From assembly GCA_002633025.1 (NCBI GenBank), contig NMRB01000077.1:329026-393025 (forward strand): a stretch of DNA of 64,000 nucleotides, written 5' to 3'. Within the stretch, counting starts at the first letter, position 1. Every line of letters starts with the position of its first letter. Below are positions 26,701 to 38,700 of the stretch, in pieces. The position numbers were made by a program, and so were the translations under genes. The notes below the pieces were generated by a model, which saw only the letters and a list, made by a program, of their open reading frames with translations, had not been told where the DNA came from and did not search any database. The stretch is from Notospermus geniculatus (Eukaryota; Nemertea; Pilidiophora; Heteronemertea; Lineidae).

Positions 26701-29700
26701 GAATGTGTTATTAACAAAAAAGGTTTTAAAATGGCTGTTTTCTCAGCGGTTTTGAATATCTGATATGGACGAAATAATCCAACATGGCGTCTGTTTTTGT
26801 TTTGCAGTGAGGCAGGCGACAGAAAGTGGGACAAACATCGAATGCTCGCGATCTGCTATCACGACCAACCAGACACGATGGAGTCAGGGTGAATAAGCAT
26901 TTCATCCAATCGGTGTAGTCGTGATAGTCATGTGATCTCTTGTCGATACACGACATCTTTGATTCTGTCGGGACCTCTATTGTTTCGTCATTCCCTTGGA
27001 GTCGTGCTAGCATGCAGTTTTGAACTTTAGTGTGACCGACCTTGAGTTTGTTTCAAGGTCACGAGGGTCATTTTGACGTTGTCTGAATTTGTCACATTTT
27101 GTGCCGTGATGTGGTCTAGTTCTCTTCCTAGATATCTAAGGGTCTCTGGTTCAAGACCCACTTTTCTTACTCCTTTCCTGAAGTGCATGATGTCTTGACT
27201 TTCATGCTGTTTTCTCTCTTCAATAGTTGTGTCGCATGGCCTAGTGATCTCCCGTCCAAATCTTTGCTCGGCAGTTCATGGCAACCCCAATTGGTTCGTG
27301 TCTTGCGGTCTGTCAGATGGTGTACTTGCTGTAGGTTTTGGGTGTGAAACTCTGTTGGACCTGTAAGGTAGAGCTGCTGACTTTCTTTGACAACACGGGC
27401 ATTCTCCCAGTTTGATCCCCTCCCTATGAATTCTAGTCCATCTCAGCTGAAGCCCAGTTTGTAAGATGAGGTATTGTCCCCTACGGCAGCCCGCTCCATC
27501 AGAATTCTAGTCTGCAGTGATACGGCGTCCATCGTGAAAATATGTGGATCGTCTCTGGTGCAGGTACCTGACCAATCAGAAATTCCGTGACAATTCAGTT
27601 TTGCTTGATTGGTTCCTCAGTTTGTCACAGGTGGCGCCGGCTACAGCATGTTTTCATCTGTTCGTATGGTGCTTGTTCAAGTTGACAGGGGTAGTGTCTT
27701 TTGAAATATCGCAAGAGATCTTCGAGATTCTATGTGGTCACTTTCTGTCTCAACCTACTGTGTAACCCAGTCAGCCTTTAGTCTTTTGTACTTGTTAGAT
27801 TAGAAGATTGGCAATTTGTCCTATCTTAACATCATGAGTGTTTTAGTAAGTTATCTACAATACAAGTCAAATTCAAATACCATTCTGGTTTACAAAAAAA
27901 CAGATATAGTGCCCATATTCTTTTGCAGTAAAAAGAATATGGACCCTATTTTCAACACCTTGTGATTTTGCAATACGCATTTGCTTTTGAAACTTGTCCG
28001 ATTTCTTTCTTTTAGGAAGTCAGGTATGAGGGTTCCTCCGTCTTGCATTCCTTCGAACTGAGGGCTGCAGAAAGACCCTGGCGTGATGGTTAATGATACC
28101 CTTCCTTGGGGTATGGGTTGAATTTACCTCTTTGTATATTGGGCCTAGGTCTGAAGAGACTCGAGACCACCACTCCTAACCCTCGGTCTCGGTACCAATC
28201 CCATCATTTTCAGCTAACATCCTCGTCATCCCATTAATCAAACATCTTTTTCACTTTTCAGACCGCCATTTTCTCATTCGATAACATGCTCATTCTTTGT
28301 TCTTCAGTCCGAACACTCCTAGGTCGCGGAGTCGTGCCACAACGCCCGGTAGCCGGTGTGGCAGCCGGGCAACGACTCCTTCAAGCATGAGAAGGTAACA
28401 TCCCATGGATATTTTTTTTCAATATTTTGTTATTTGTTCAGCAATAACAATCCTAATGACACAACTAATACACTGATTGTTTTGGGACCTGCTCTGAAAA
28501 TGTTTGGTTTCAGATCTTGGCCCTGGAATGCATTTTGATTTGACCCCGTTTCCAGTAAAGTTCACTTCACACTGGATCATCTCTTGGGGATTCCCAATCC
28601 CGTATGTGATGCTGTCCTCGTTAAACTGCTGCGGCAGTGCTAATTACCATACTTGTCCCTGATTGGTCGATTCTTATGCCAGTGAGTTGTCGCTGCAATT
28701 CACTAACTTGCTCCTAGAGAACAAAACATGTTCAGGCTGAAATGAAATAGTCAACTTTCGCCTGTTTCAAGATCGGTATAGAAAATCACAAAACCAATTT
28801 TGTTTATTTCATACAAAAATTAAGAATAAGTTTTCTCATTTCTTATTCAACAGATCAAAGTAAGATATCAAATTTTAATTTCTCAGGATTTTAAATCTAA
28901 ATTTAAATAAAATTTCCTTAAATTTTCCCTGTTTTAAATATTACCGGTAATTTTCTCCAAAATTTGTTTTACCGTCATTCGTTTTCTTGGATTTCCCTAA
29001 ATTCTTTATCATCTGTTTAAAAAAGACCTGGATATTTTAATGTTTGCTTTGTGGTTTTAATTGTTTTGGTTCCTAAGTTGGTGGCAGTCTGAGGGTAAGA
29101 ATGAGTAACTTGCGGCCAACATAGTGGCACTGTTTTGACCTTTGAGGTCAACTAATTGTAGCTTTAGTTTGAGATATTCAAACCTGCTGGTAAGTTGTAA
29201 GTGCAACTTAAACAGGTTGAAAAATACTCACCTCCTCTGAACTACTGAACCCTGCATGGACTGGTAGCAGCTCCCATCTACATGGCAAAGCCAAAGGATA
29301 GGAAACCAGTCTGCATGTCGCTTTCACTGCTGATGATTTCTGGAGTTGTACGTTGTTTTTGGTCCTGTTTGTTGATGAAATGAACTTGTTCGATATCGTT
29401 GGCATCCTGCCCTCAGCCTGTTGTCGGTTTCACCGTATTAACAACACTAACATGAAATTAACACAGCATGTCAACTGTTGAGAGAGATGTGACCTTCACC
29501 TTGCTTTTCTGATATCACTGTTGTTAAAATGGTGGTTGGTGGGGAGCGGGTTGCATTCAAAGTGTGTCTAGTTAGGCCGTAGCTGTAACGAGCTAAACCA
29601 TGCCAAGTAACACAACGTGCACAAATCCCTGGCTTGAGATTTCAATCAAATACTGGAAGATCACAACACGATATCCTCGTCCCCAGATTTTGAACTAATA

Positions 29701-32700
29701 CTTTATTGTTTTGACGATTTAGCTGTCCAGAGGATCACGCCGCACAAGTGGCCGCCGCGTTCCGGCGGCGACTGATGAAACCGAGCATCACCGGTATCAA
29801 GTGGTCACTAACTATCGGTAATGATTGATTCCACAGCACCAGTGTCACATGCTCTACTAAGGCCTGACGCAGTTTTGGAAAAAAAGTGGAAATCTGGTGT
29901 AAAATCCTGAAGAAATTCGGGCCTATCACTTTGTTTTGGATTTCGGAAATCTGTGTCTCTTCCTGACCTCATTTGGTGATCAATGGTAGATGTTAGAAAA
30001 AATAATCTGACTTTGAATGAATTTCCTAAATTAGGGTCACTAAGTCATGATATTTGTTGGCCCAATGTCAGCAGTGCTCCCGATGCTAAAATCAGAATAA
30101 TGTTTTGATGTCAGATTCCAAAATGACTTTGATTTTGGCAAAATTTTTTCAAAGAAGTGAATGATATTCTTTGTAATTCTTCATGATTGAAAAATCTCAC
30201 TAAGTTGGGCTAAAAATTGCTCTAGGCCTTAATCCACCACTGCCTATGTTAGTCCTAATCTGTGCTGCTCTAGCTAGCGTCCTAGTCCCACGACTAGTTC
30301 TATGTCAATAGCCACAGCAACTACACACACCAGCCCACAGTGTGGGGCTATAGCTAGGTCAATGTTGGCACGACTGGCCGAGGACCGCACAATGCTGCAC
30401 TTGGAGCCTAAGTTCGTCTGCTAGCTAGATTTCTCCTTACACAAATTCTATATATTAGCTTGTTGTCATTTTGGCAACACAAATCATGCACCATGCCAAG
30501 GCATACACTCAATGTGTTTAGCTTCTTTTTTGAACGTTGCACCGTATTAGAAGATCATTTTGTCATTTTCTTTATGCTGATTTTGATGATCTATGACTGA
30601 AAATGTGAAAAAAATGAGTGGAACAAGGTAGCTTGTGTAGTTCCTGGATGTGACAGTAGGAGGCAGCACTAGTGGCTGCATTGATGATGTTGCATCCCAG
30701 ATTAAACGAAGTAACTTGATGTCATCTAAGAGGTTTTGCGTTACAGTCATCACGGTTGTGTAGATGCTGAGTCAGCACAAATTGCCCATCTTTTCTTGAT
30801 AGTCTTTGTGAGTAATACAATGAAAATCCCCCAAAATAGGTCACAAATCGTTGATGTGAATCCTTAGATACAAAAACCCTCATTCAGAAAAGCAAGGTAA
30901 GGTCTGTGTTATACCCTGTCCCAGTTGACATGATCTTGATTTTAACTTAGGTATTGTTTTTGCTGTTGAATTCATTCACGTAAAATCAGGTGTGTTGCAT
31001 TCTGATTCGAAAGATAAAAACGAAGTGGTCCATAATCTTATAAATCATCAGGCAGTTTGATTAAATGAACAAATATGTGAAAGTTTTGATTGGATATTTC
31101 ATTATTTTGTTTCTTCACCCAGCCCAATGGCAACAAGTCCTACATTAAGGTCTTATGTATCCCTTCAGAGGTACGTAGTTGCAATGCATTGTAATGGTGA
31201 TGGCTAAATTTTCAAGGTTCGGCATTTTCATTTGGTGATTAGGGGTTCTGCATTATAATTAGATGTTCAGTAGGTTCAGTGCTTGTGGTTACAGCCCATG
31301 TTCATTCATGTCTGAGTGTTCATGTTCATGATCACACGTTCACGTTCATGTTCATGTTCATCATCGAGAATGTTAAGTTAAGCTACATATTTGTTGATGA
31401 TTAGAGGTGTCCAGTATGATTAAGGATGTCATTTCAAGTCATTAGATGTTCAGCATCCGTGTTAAAATTCAAATTCATCAAAAGAAGTCATCAAATTCAT
31501 CAAGAATGATCAAATAGGTTCAGTGCATTCACTAGAAGTGATTAGATGTTCAGCATCTGCATTTTAGATGTTCAGCATCTGCATTTTAGATGTTCAAAAT
31601 CTGTGTTTAAAATGTTTGGAGGTTCAGCATATTCATTAAGGATGTTCAGTTAGGTTCAGCACATTCAGTAGAAATGATTAGATGTTCAATGTTTAAAATC
31701 ATTTAATACCGTAGATGTTCAGCAGATTCATCAAGAATGATCAAATACATGTAGGTTAAGCACAATCACTACAAGTGATTAGAAGTTTGGCATCCGTGCT
31801 TTAAATGATTAGAGGTTCAGTGTAATCATCAGGAATGTTCAAGTAGGTTCAGCACATTCACTAGAATCATTAAATGTTCAGCATATTCATCAAGAATGAT
31901 GAAACAGGTTCAGCGTATTCAGTTTAGGTTCAGCATGTTGAATGAGACCCTGCATTTGGACATTTGACTGTTCCTTTCATCCTCCCACAGCAGGGCTTTG
32001 GTCTCGCTCCTCTTCATGCACTTGCAGTGGATGAAGAGTAGGGAGCTAAAAACCCCTGCTCTGGCAGGATGGTTTCTTTGCTTCAACTTTGGATCATGGG
32101 AAGTTCAGCATTAGGTTTAGGATACCAGGATTAGGGTACCAGGGGCATCGTTCCCTTTGTTTTGGGTTTCAGTTCTTTACATTTGGTTGTGGCTTGTGTA
32201 AATAACATGTTCTTGCCCAACACAGATATTGCTGAACAGTCATGTGATTGGTCAGCTCTAATAGTTCTACTTATGTTCTCGTGGTCAAAGTGAACAAGAA
32301 AACCAACTAGAGCAGACCATCTAAATTCCCTGGAGTGATTTCATCTCATCAGTAACTCATACTGTTACAGCTGGTATGGTTTATTCTGCATAACACTACT
32401 ATTACTATTATTATAGCTAGTGCTTAATTTTCTGTTTTTCAGTGAAGGAGACATCAGGTATGTTGGTCTAGATGCCAATTACAACTAAAAAAGCTTGCGA
32501 AGTGTAAAACTATCACAGAAGGGAGTTTACCCCTACAGGGTGGAGGTGCGAGTGGCTGTACGAAAGACGTTAAAAATAGAGCAGAGCAATGCAGTAACGC
32601 CACGCCATGATATCCTTGATGCAGTGCAACATGGACAAAATGTAGAAAATAGAAGTAAAACCCCTCACAGCGCCTCCTAGTGGCAGCAGTTTGCAGCTTT

Positions 32701-35700
32701 CTCATTTGACGTTTGGTAAAGGGTTATTCTTCCTTCAGTGATAGTTTTACCTTCACACATTTTGCAGATTGGGAGTAGAGGTCGCTGAAAAGGTACAGCA
32801 TGTTGCTTTTCAGGGTATTTAAAATTCATCAAGAATGATCAAATAGGTTCAGTGCATTCACTAGAAGTGATTAGATGTTCAGCATCTGCATTTTAGATGT
32901 TCAAAATCTGTGTTTAAGATGTTTGGAGGTTCAGCATATTCATTAAGGATGTTCAGTTAGGTTCAGCACATTCACTAGAAATGATTAGATGTTCAGTGTT
33001 TAAAATCATTTAGATGTTCAGTATTAGATGTTCAGCAGATCCATCAAGAATGATCAAATAGGTTCAGCACAATCACTAGAAGTGATTAGAAGTTTGACAT
33101 CCATGCTTTAAATGATTAGAGGTCAGTGTATTCATCAGGAATGTTCAAGTAGGTTCAGCACATTCACTAGAGTCATTAAATGTTCAGCATATTCGTCAAG
33201 AATGATGAAATAGGTTCAGCGTATTCAGTTTAGGTTCAGCATGTTGAATGAGACCCTGCATTTGGACATTTGACTGTTTCTTTCATCCTCCCACAGCAGG
33301 GCTTTGGTCTCATTCCTCTTCATACACTCGCAGTGGATGAAGAGGAGGGAGGTAAAAACCCCTGCTCTGGCAGGATGGTTTCTTTGCTTCAACTTTGGAT
33401 TGTGGAAAATTCAGCATTAGGTTTAGAATACCAGGATTAGGGTACCAGGGGCATCGTTCCCTTTGTTTTCGGTTTCGGTTCGTTACATTTGGTTGTGGCT
33501 TGTGTAAATAACATGTTCTTGCCCAACACAGATATTGCTGACCAGCCATGTGATTGGTCGGCTCTAATAGTTCTACTTATGTTCTCGTGGTCAAAGTGAA
33601 CAAGAAAACCAACAAGAGCAGACCATCTAAATTCCCTGGAGCGATTTCATCTCATCAGTAACTCGTACTGTTACAGCTGGTATGGTTTATTCTACATAAT
33701 ACTACTATTATTATAGCTGGTGCTTAATTTTCTGTTTTTCAGTGAAGGAGACATCAGGTATGTTGGTCTAGATGCCAATTACAACTAAAAAAGCTTGCGA
33801 AGTGTAAAACTATCACAGAAGGGAGTTTACCCCTAGAGGGCGGTGCTGTGAGTGGCTGTACGAAAGACGTTAAAAATAGAATAGAGCAGAGCAATGCATT
33901 ATTAACGCCATGCCATGATGTCCTTGATATAGTGCAATATGGACAAAACGTAGAAAATAGAAGTAAAACCCCTCACAGCGCCTCCTAGTGGCAGCAGTTT
34001 GCAGTTTTCTCATTTGAAGTTTGGTAAAGGGTTATCCTTCCTTCAGTGATAGTTTTACCTTCACACATTTTGCAGATTGGGAGTAGAGGTCGCTGAAAAG
34101 GTATAGCATGTTGCTTTTCATGGTATTTGCNTTTGCCCCCCCCCCCCCCGCATGACGACTCATAGGTGACAAGATCCTCTCAGCGTAGGATGGTGGACAA
34201 CTGTTGGTGATGTCTGATCCCCCAAAGCCAGAGTCTGATCACCAGAGACAGGCATACTCTACCTCGTCCCCAGCATCAGTTGATATCAGTGTATCCATTA
34301 ACCAGACGTACTCATGGTTTACTGTTGAATTATGCTGGTAGTTGGTTAGTTTGTGGGCCCTAATAACGCTGCATGCCACCAATTTGATTTTGCTGAGATT
34401 TCAGTTGGTTGTTTGGGATTAACGCTGCTTGGTAGTTGTCCTGTTCGTTCACCTTGTTCAAGGTCAAGTCCTTGGTCAAGGTCGAGTGCTTGGTCAAGGT
34501 CAAGTCCATGGTCAAGGTCAAGTGCTTGGTCAAGTTCATGCCCTTGCCCAATGTGAAGCTCATGCCCTTGGTCAAGGTCAGGTCACTGGTCAAAGTAGTC
34601 CTTGGTCAAGGTCATGTCCTTGGTTGAGATCCCTGGTCGAGGTCAAGTCCTTGGTCGAGGTCAAGTCCTTGGTCAAGGTCAAGGCAAATGACCAACACTG
34701 ATGGCTCAAATATGACGAAAGTGTACCACAGGATTCACCCTACCCTGCTATGATAATTCTGGGAGTGGGCAAGTTTGACATAGATACTAATGCACATAGA
34801 CCTTGCATGGCTACTTGCATTCTTTTTCAGTCTGGACACGCCAGAGGAAGGTGATGGTGATCACCCCACGACTGTCGCTTCTTTGCTGTTCATCTTTCAG
34901 GGGGAAGAGGCTTCACCAGTTCATCTGACGGAAAGATAGTGTATTTTGTGAATGTTCTGTAGAATAATACAAGTTACGTGCCCAAATGCTGCTGAAATTT
35001 ACTTGTAAATGTAAAAACTTTGACAGTTGATCGGGTGTTAAAAACCTTTCAAATTCATGATGAGCAAATCAATCCAACGTGCAGTTGTCTTTCAGAGTCC
35101 CTCTTGGCAGTCCTGAGAACCGGATCGCTCCTCTCTTCTCTTGGGTGATGTGCCTCCTTTCCTCTCCTTTCAGATCGGCGAGTGCCCGGATATCGAGCCG
35201 TAGTGATGGCATCGCGACAAAATCAAGTACATTAAATTCAGCTGATATGGCGTTAAGCCACAATAGTACGTCGAGTGGAAGTCACACGCTGGATATGTCA
35301 TCAAAAGACAATTTGGATAAACAACCGAGTATGAGGATTGAAACGGCCGAAGTACACGACGATTCGTCACAATCAAGTCGGAGTATGTCGTCGCCGAAAC
35401 GGGAACGTTTACCGCCGCCGCCGGATGACGAATTCAGGATGCACGAACGACGGAAAGATGCCAGTGAGGAATCGTTACCGCCACCTCCACCCCCACCCCC
35501 ACAGGACGGAACAGGTGCAAAACCAGGTTTTTCAAATTCTAGTAGTTTTTCAGATCTGAGTCCCGATTTTGATCATCTTGAGCAAATTAGTCTTGAGCAA
35601 TTTCCAGACCACTCCCCCAATCAAAATGCAAATGACAATGATGTTTTAGATCCTTATGAGTTGACGACTGATCATGCGCTCGAGGCTGGTGATGCTGCAC

Positions 35701-38700
35701 TTGCTGAGTCTGAATCTTTTAATGATCAAATTTCTGATATTTTGAAAGATCCTCGGCGTTTTTCGCCGCGGGATGTGCGGTACTCGCCGTCCGAGCGCGT
35801 CATTGATATCCTCGAGAATGAAGTGAATGAAATTAACATTGAGAAGACACATCACATTCACCGTGATATAGAGAACTATAACATCAAAGGGGAACAGCGG
35901 GAGGTGGGACTGGGGAATAACACGAGGGTCGGGCAGTTACGCAATGAAATTGAGGTGTCTGGCAGTCGGGAGATTATCGTACGAGCACATGATGACGACC
36001 CTGTCGTCGTCCGTAAACAAAGTATTACCAGCCTCCAGAAGGAGTTCTCAGTCGAGGACAACCAGGCTGTGGTTGTCTCGGAGACTGAGGACGCCCCTGG
36101 GGTCAGGCCTACAGAGAAGGTGCGTAATGTTGAACGGAAGGTTGAAAATCGGTTGGAAAAGATGGATTCTGTTGATAGTCGTAAATCTGATAGGTCGGTG
36201 AAGTCCGATAGGTCGTCTGATTCGGAAAAACGTGGCGTTGATTCGACGCTGCGGGTGACTTCTCCTCAAGAGGTAACTGATAGGTCAGGTCCGAGACATG
36301 CAGAGGTCAAGGTCGTTATTGAGGCGCCATCTAGCGATGGTATGGGGAGTGATAGTAGTGTTGGGATGGACGTAATAAGGGGTAGGAAGAAATTGAAGAA
36401 GAAAGCAGAAACGAAGCAGCCAAATGGTGATGTTGTGCATAACAGGGCGCATAGGTTACGCAGCGAGTCAAAACAAGATAGCGTTATTGAGATCAGCGAT
36501 ACGGAGGAAAATCCCAAGAAGGTGGCAGACCCACCAGTCGATCTCTGCGAGGATGTACCGTATATTTTGCACCGCAGAAGGAAAAGCTCCCCGCTTGTGA
36601 AACGGAAAGAAATGGAACGCAGCAAGTCTCTGCCCGAAGCTCCGACTCAGGAAGGTGAAGGTCAACCTGATCACATGACAGATACGCGTCCTCCAGTTAT
36701 GTTTTCAACATTCTACGGCGGAGACGCACCCAAATCGCCAACGTCTCCTAGATTGCTCAAAATGGATCCGAAATCACCAGAGGTAAAACGGCAGCAGAAG
36801 GTCGAGTTTGAAAAGATGAAGTCAGATCTTACGCGACCTATTCCGGCAAAGTCGCCTGGACTCCAGCGAGGCCCCTTCCACCCTTTCCACTTTGGCCGTG
36901 TGACCAAGCTCCCTCATCCTGACAGTTTCTCAAGCGCTGATGACTCCCTCAGTCCTTCCCTTGAGAAGGAGATCTTCGACCAGATGAAACAGAAAGTACG
37001 GCGGGATACACTGCCAGAGATCTTAGACGATGTTCCACAAGTAGCAGACGAAAGGCAACCATCGGCATCAAACATTGATCAGGTGGGGCCGACTGCTCCT
37101 GTGTCTGGTGCAGGATCGGTGGAGCAAGTCGTCTCAGTCACAAGCGGTGGTTTGCCACAGTGGGTACCCGCTTCGCAGGAGGAAGAACAATCATCAGAGA
37201 CACGGGATTCGTCCGTCTCGAGTCGTGGGTCGGGACGTCATTCTTTGGCAAGTTTGGAGCGACAGCAGTCTGTATCAAGCTCTGGCTCAGGAAAACAGTC
37301 GTCCAGCACCGGCTCAGTAAAGCAAACATCAGTGTCTAGTACCGACTCCAAAAGGTCTTCAGTCAGTAGCGACGAGTCAGCAAAACATGCATCTGTTTCT
37401 AGTATAGATACAACCAAACAAGATTCTGACTCTGATTCTGATAACACAACGAAGATACACTCAAGTGAGGAAGACGTACAGCTTCTGCCCTCTGGTGATC
37501 AGTTTAGTAACCGTCTCTCGACGTCATCTTCTGATGACTTGGAACTACCTCCGCCAACGGAACTCTACGGTCGTACGCGATATTCCGTACAGGAAGACTT
37601 CCCGCCGCTACCTATTGAAATCATAAAGCAACACTCGATATCCGACGATGACGATGTGGAGTATCCACCGCCTACAGAAATGGCCGAGCATTTCAGCAAC
37701 CGGACGAAAACAGCGCATTTAAAACGTCGACATTCGATATCAGATGACGATGATGTGGAATATCCACCTCCCACAGAGTTAGTGGAGTATTTGGGCGCCC
37801 AGGCCCAGGCTGAACCCGTACGAGTGAAACCACCCGTACCAGCGAAACCACCCGTACCGTTGAAACGTGTTCACTCTATCTCGGATGACGATGAAGTAAT
37901 GTATCCCCCGCCCACAGAAATGGCGGAACACTTCAGTAATCGCACAAAAACAGCTCATTTAAAACGCAGAAACTCGATATCTGATGATGATGACGTAGAA
38001 TACCCACCTTCAACGGAGCTGGCAGATTGTTTTGGTGATCGAGAACGGAAGGTTATTCCTCCACCTGATATAGAGATGGCGCCACCAGAGCTGGAAGGAA
38101 TTCTCCACCAGGAGGAGCAGTATCAAGCCATTACGTTCCAATCGGAGAGTTCTGATGACGATCTACCTCCTCCGCCGGAGTTGTTATTGGTCTCACCACC
38201 AGGGGACAATGGGAACATCCGACCTCAGACTTTGCCATATTCGCTCACAATCCCACGGGTCGAGATCCAGGCAGCGACACCACTGCCAGACGAAGTTGAT
38301 GATGATAAGTTCCCACCGCTGCCAGAGGATGTCGTCACTTGTCACGCGACGCAGGACACTTCACCGGGGAGCGAGGAAGAATTACCAGAGCCACCTATTA
38401 CTTGTGAAGAAAGTCAGATTTACAATGCAGAAGTGGATGTGGCGGATATATTTGAAAAAGATTGTGACAGTGGGTTAGAGACCTACTATATCCCACTATG
38501 TGAGGGTGAATCAGGTTGCTCTGGGAGTGGGCATAAGGTCATCTTAAGTGAAGAACACAAGATACCTGTGTATAAAGACATGAGGACCTCATCCGACATG
38601 AGTGCTGATTCCTTCGAAGACATCCATGGTTATGACGAGAACCTTGTTTTCAGCGGGAGCATGCACAGCGACTCGACGCCCACCCAGGAACAGGAAATGC

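Larger units (their letters stand above)
31493..34128 (+). repeat. Tandem duplication of about 1.3 kb carrying microexons
   Basis: Sequence 31493-32821 is repeated as 32822-34128 with high identity and small indels. Each copy contains, in the same order, degenerate GTTCAGCAT repeats, a CAGCAGGGCTTTGGTCTC block, a 15-nt microexon and a 25-nt microexon. A block resembling the CAGGGCTTTG segment also occurs inverted near 10755-10805, so part of the unit is dispersed repeat DNA. The duplication lies wholly in an intron of the FERM gene. Confidence 0.9.

Noticed and set aside
28016-28100. Strong acceptor (GATTTCTTTCTTTTAG) followed by an open stretch
   Set aside because: Reading in the required phase stops after about 15 codons ([11 protein letters not shown] and on), and the 8-nt internal exon would shift the frame. 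An alternative terminal exon after PFER remains possible, but nothing else supports it.
29723-29817. Use of the first AG (GATTTAG) for the linker exon
   Set aside because: This start leaves the exon ending in phase 1, incompatible with all downstream exons; the AG eight bases later restores phase 2.
30888-30896. A 9-nt candidate microexon (AAAAGCAAG) between AG and GTAAGG
   Set aside because: It is in phase, but the upstream tract is poor in pyrimidines and a 9-nt match is easily due to chance.
33299-33351. Possible exon reading [18 protein letters not shown] in the duplicated block
   Set aside because: The other copy of the duplication has a stop (TAG) and no donor at the matching position, and the CAGGGCTTTG segment also occurs, inverted and diverged, near 10755-10805. 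It is dispersed repeat sequence.
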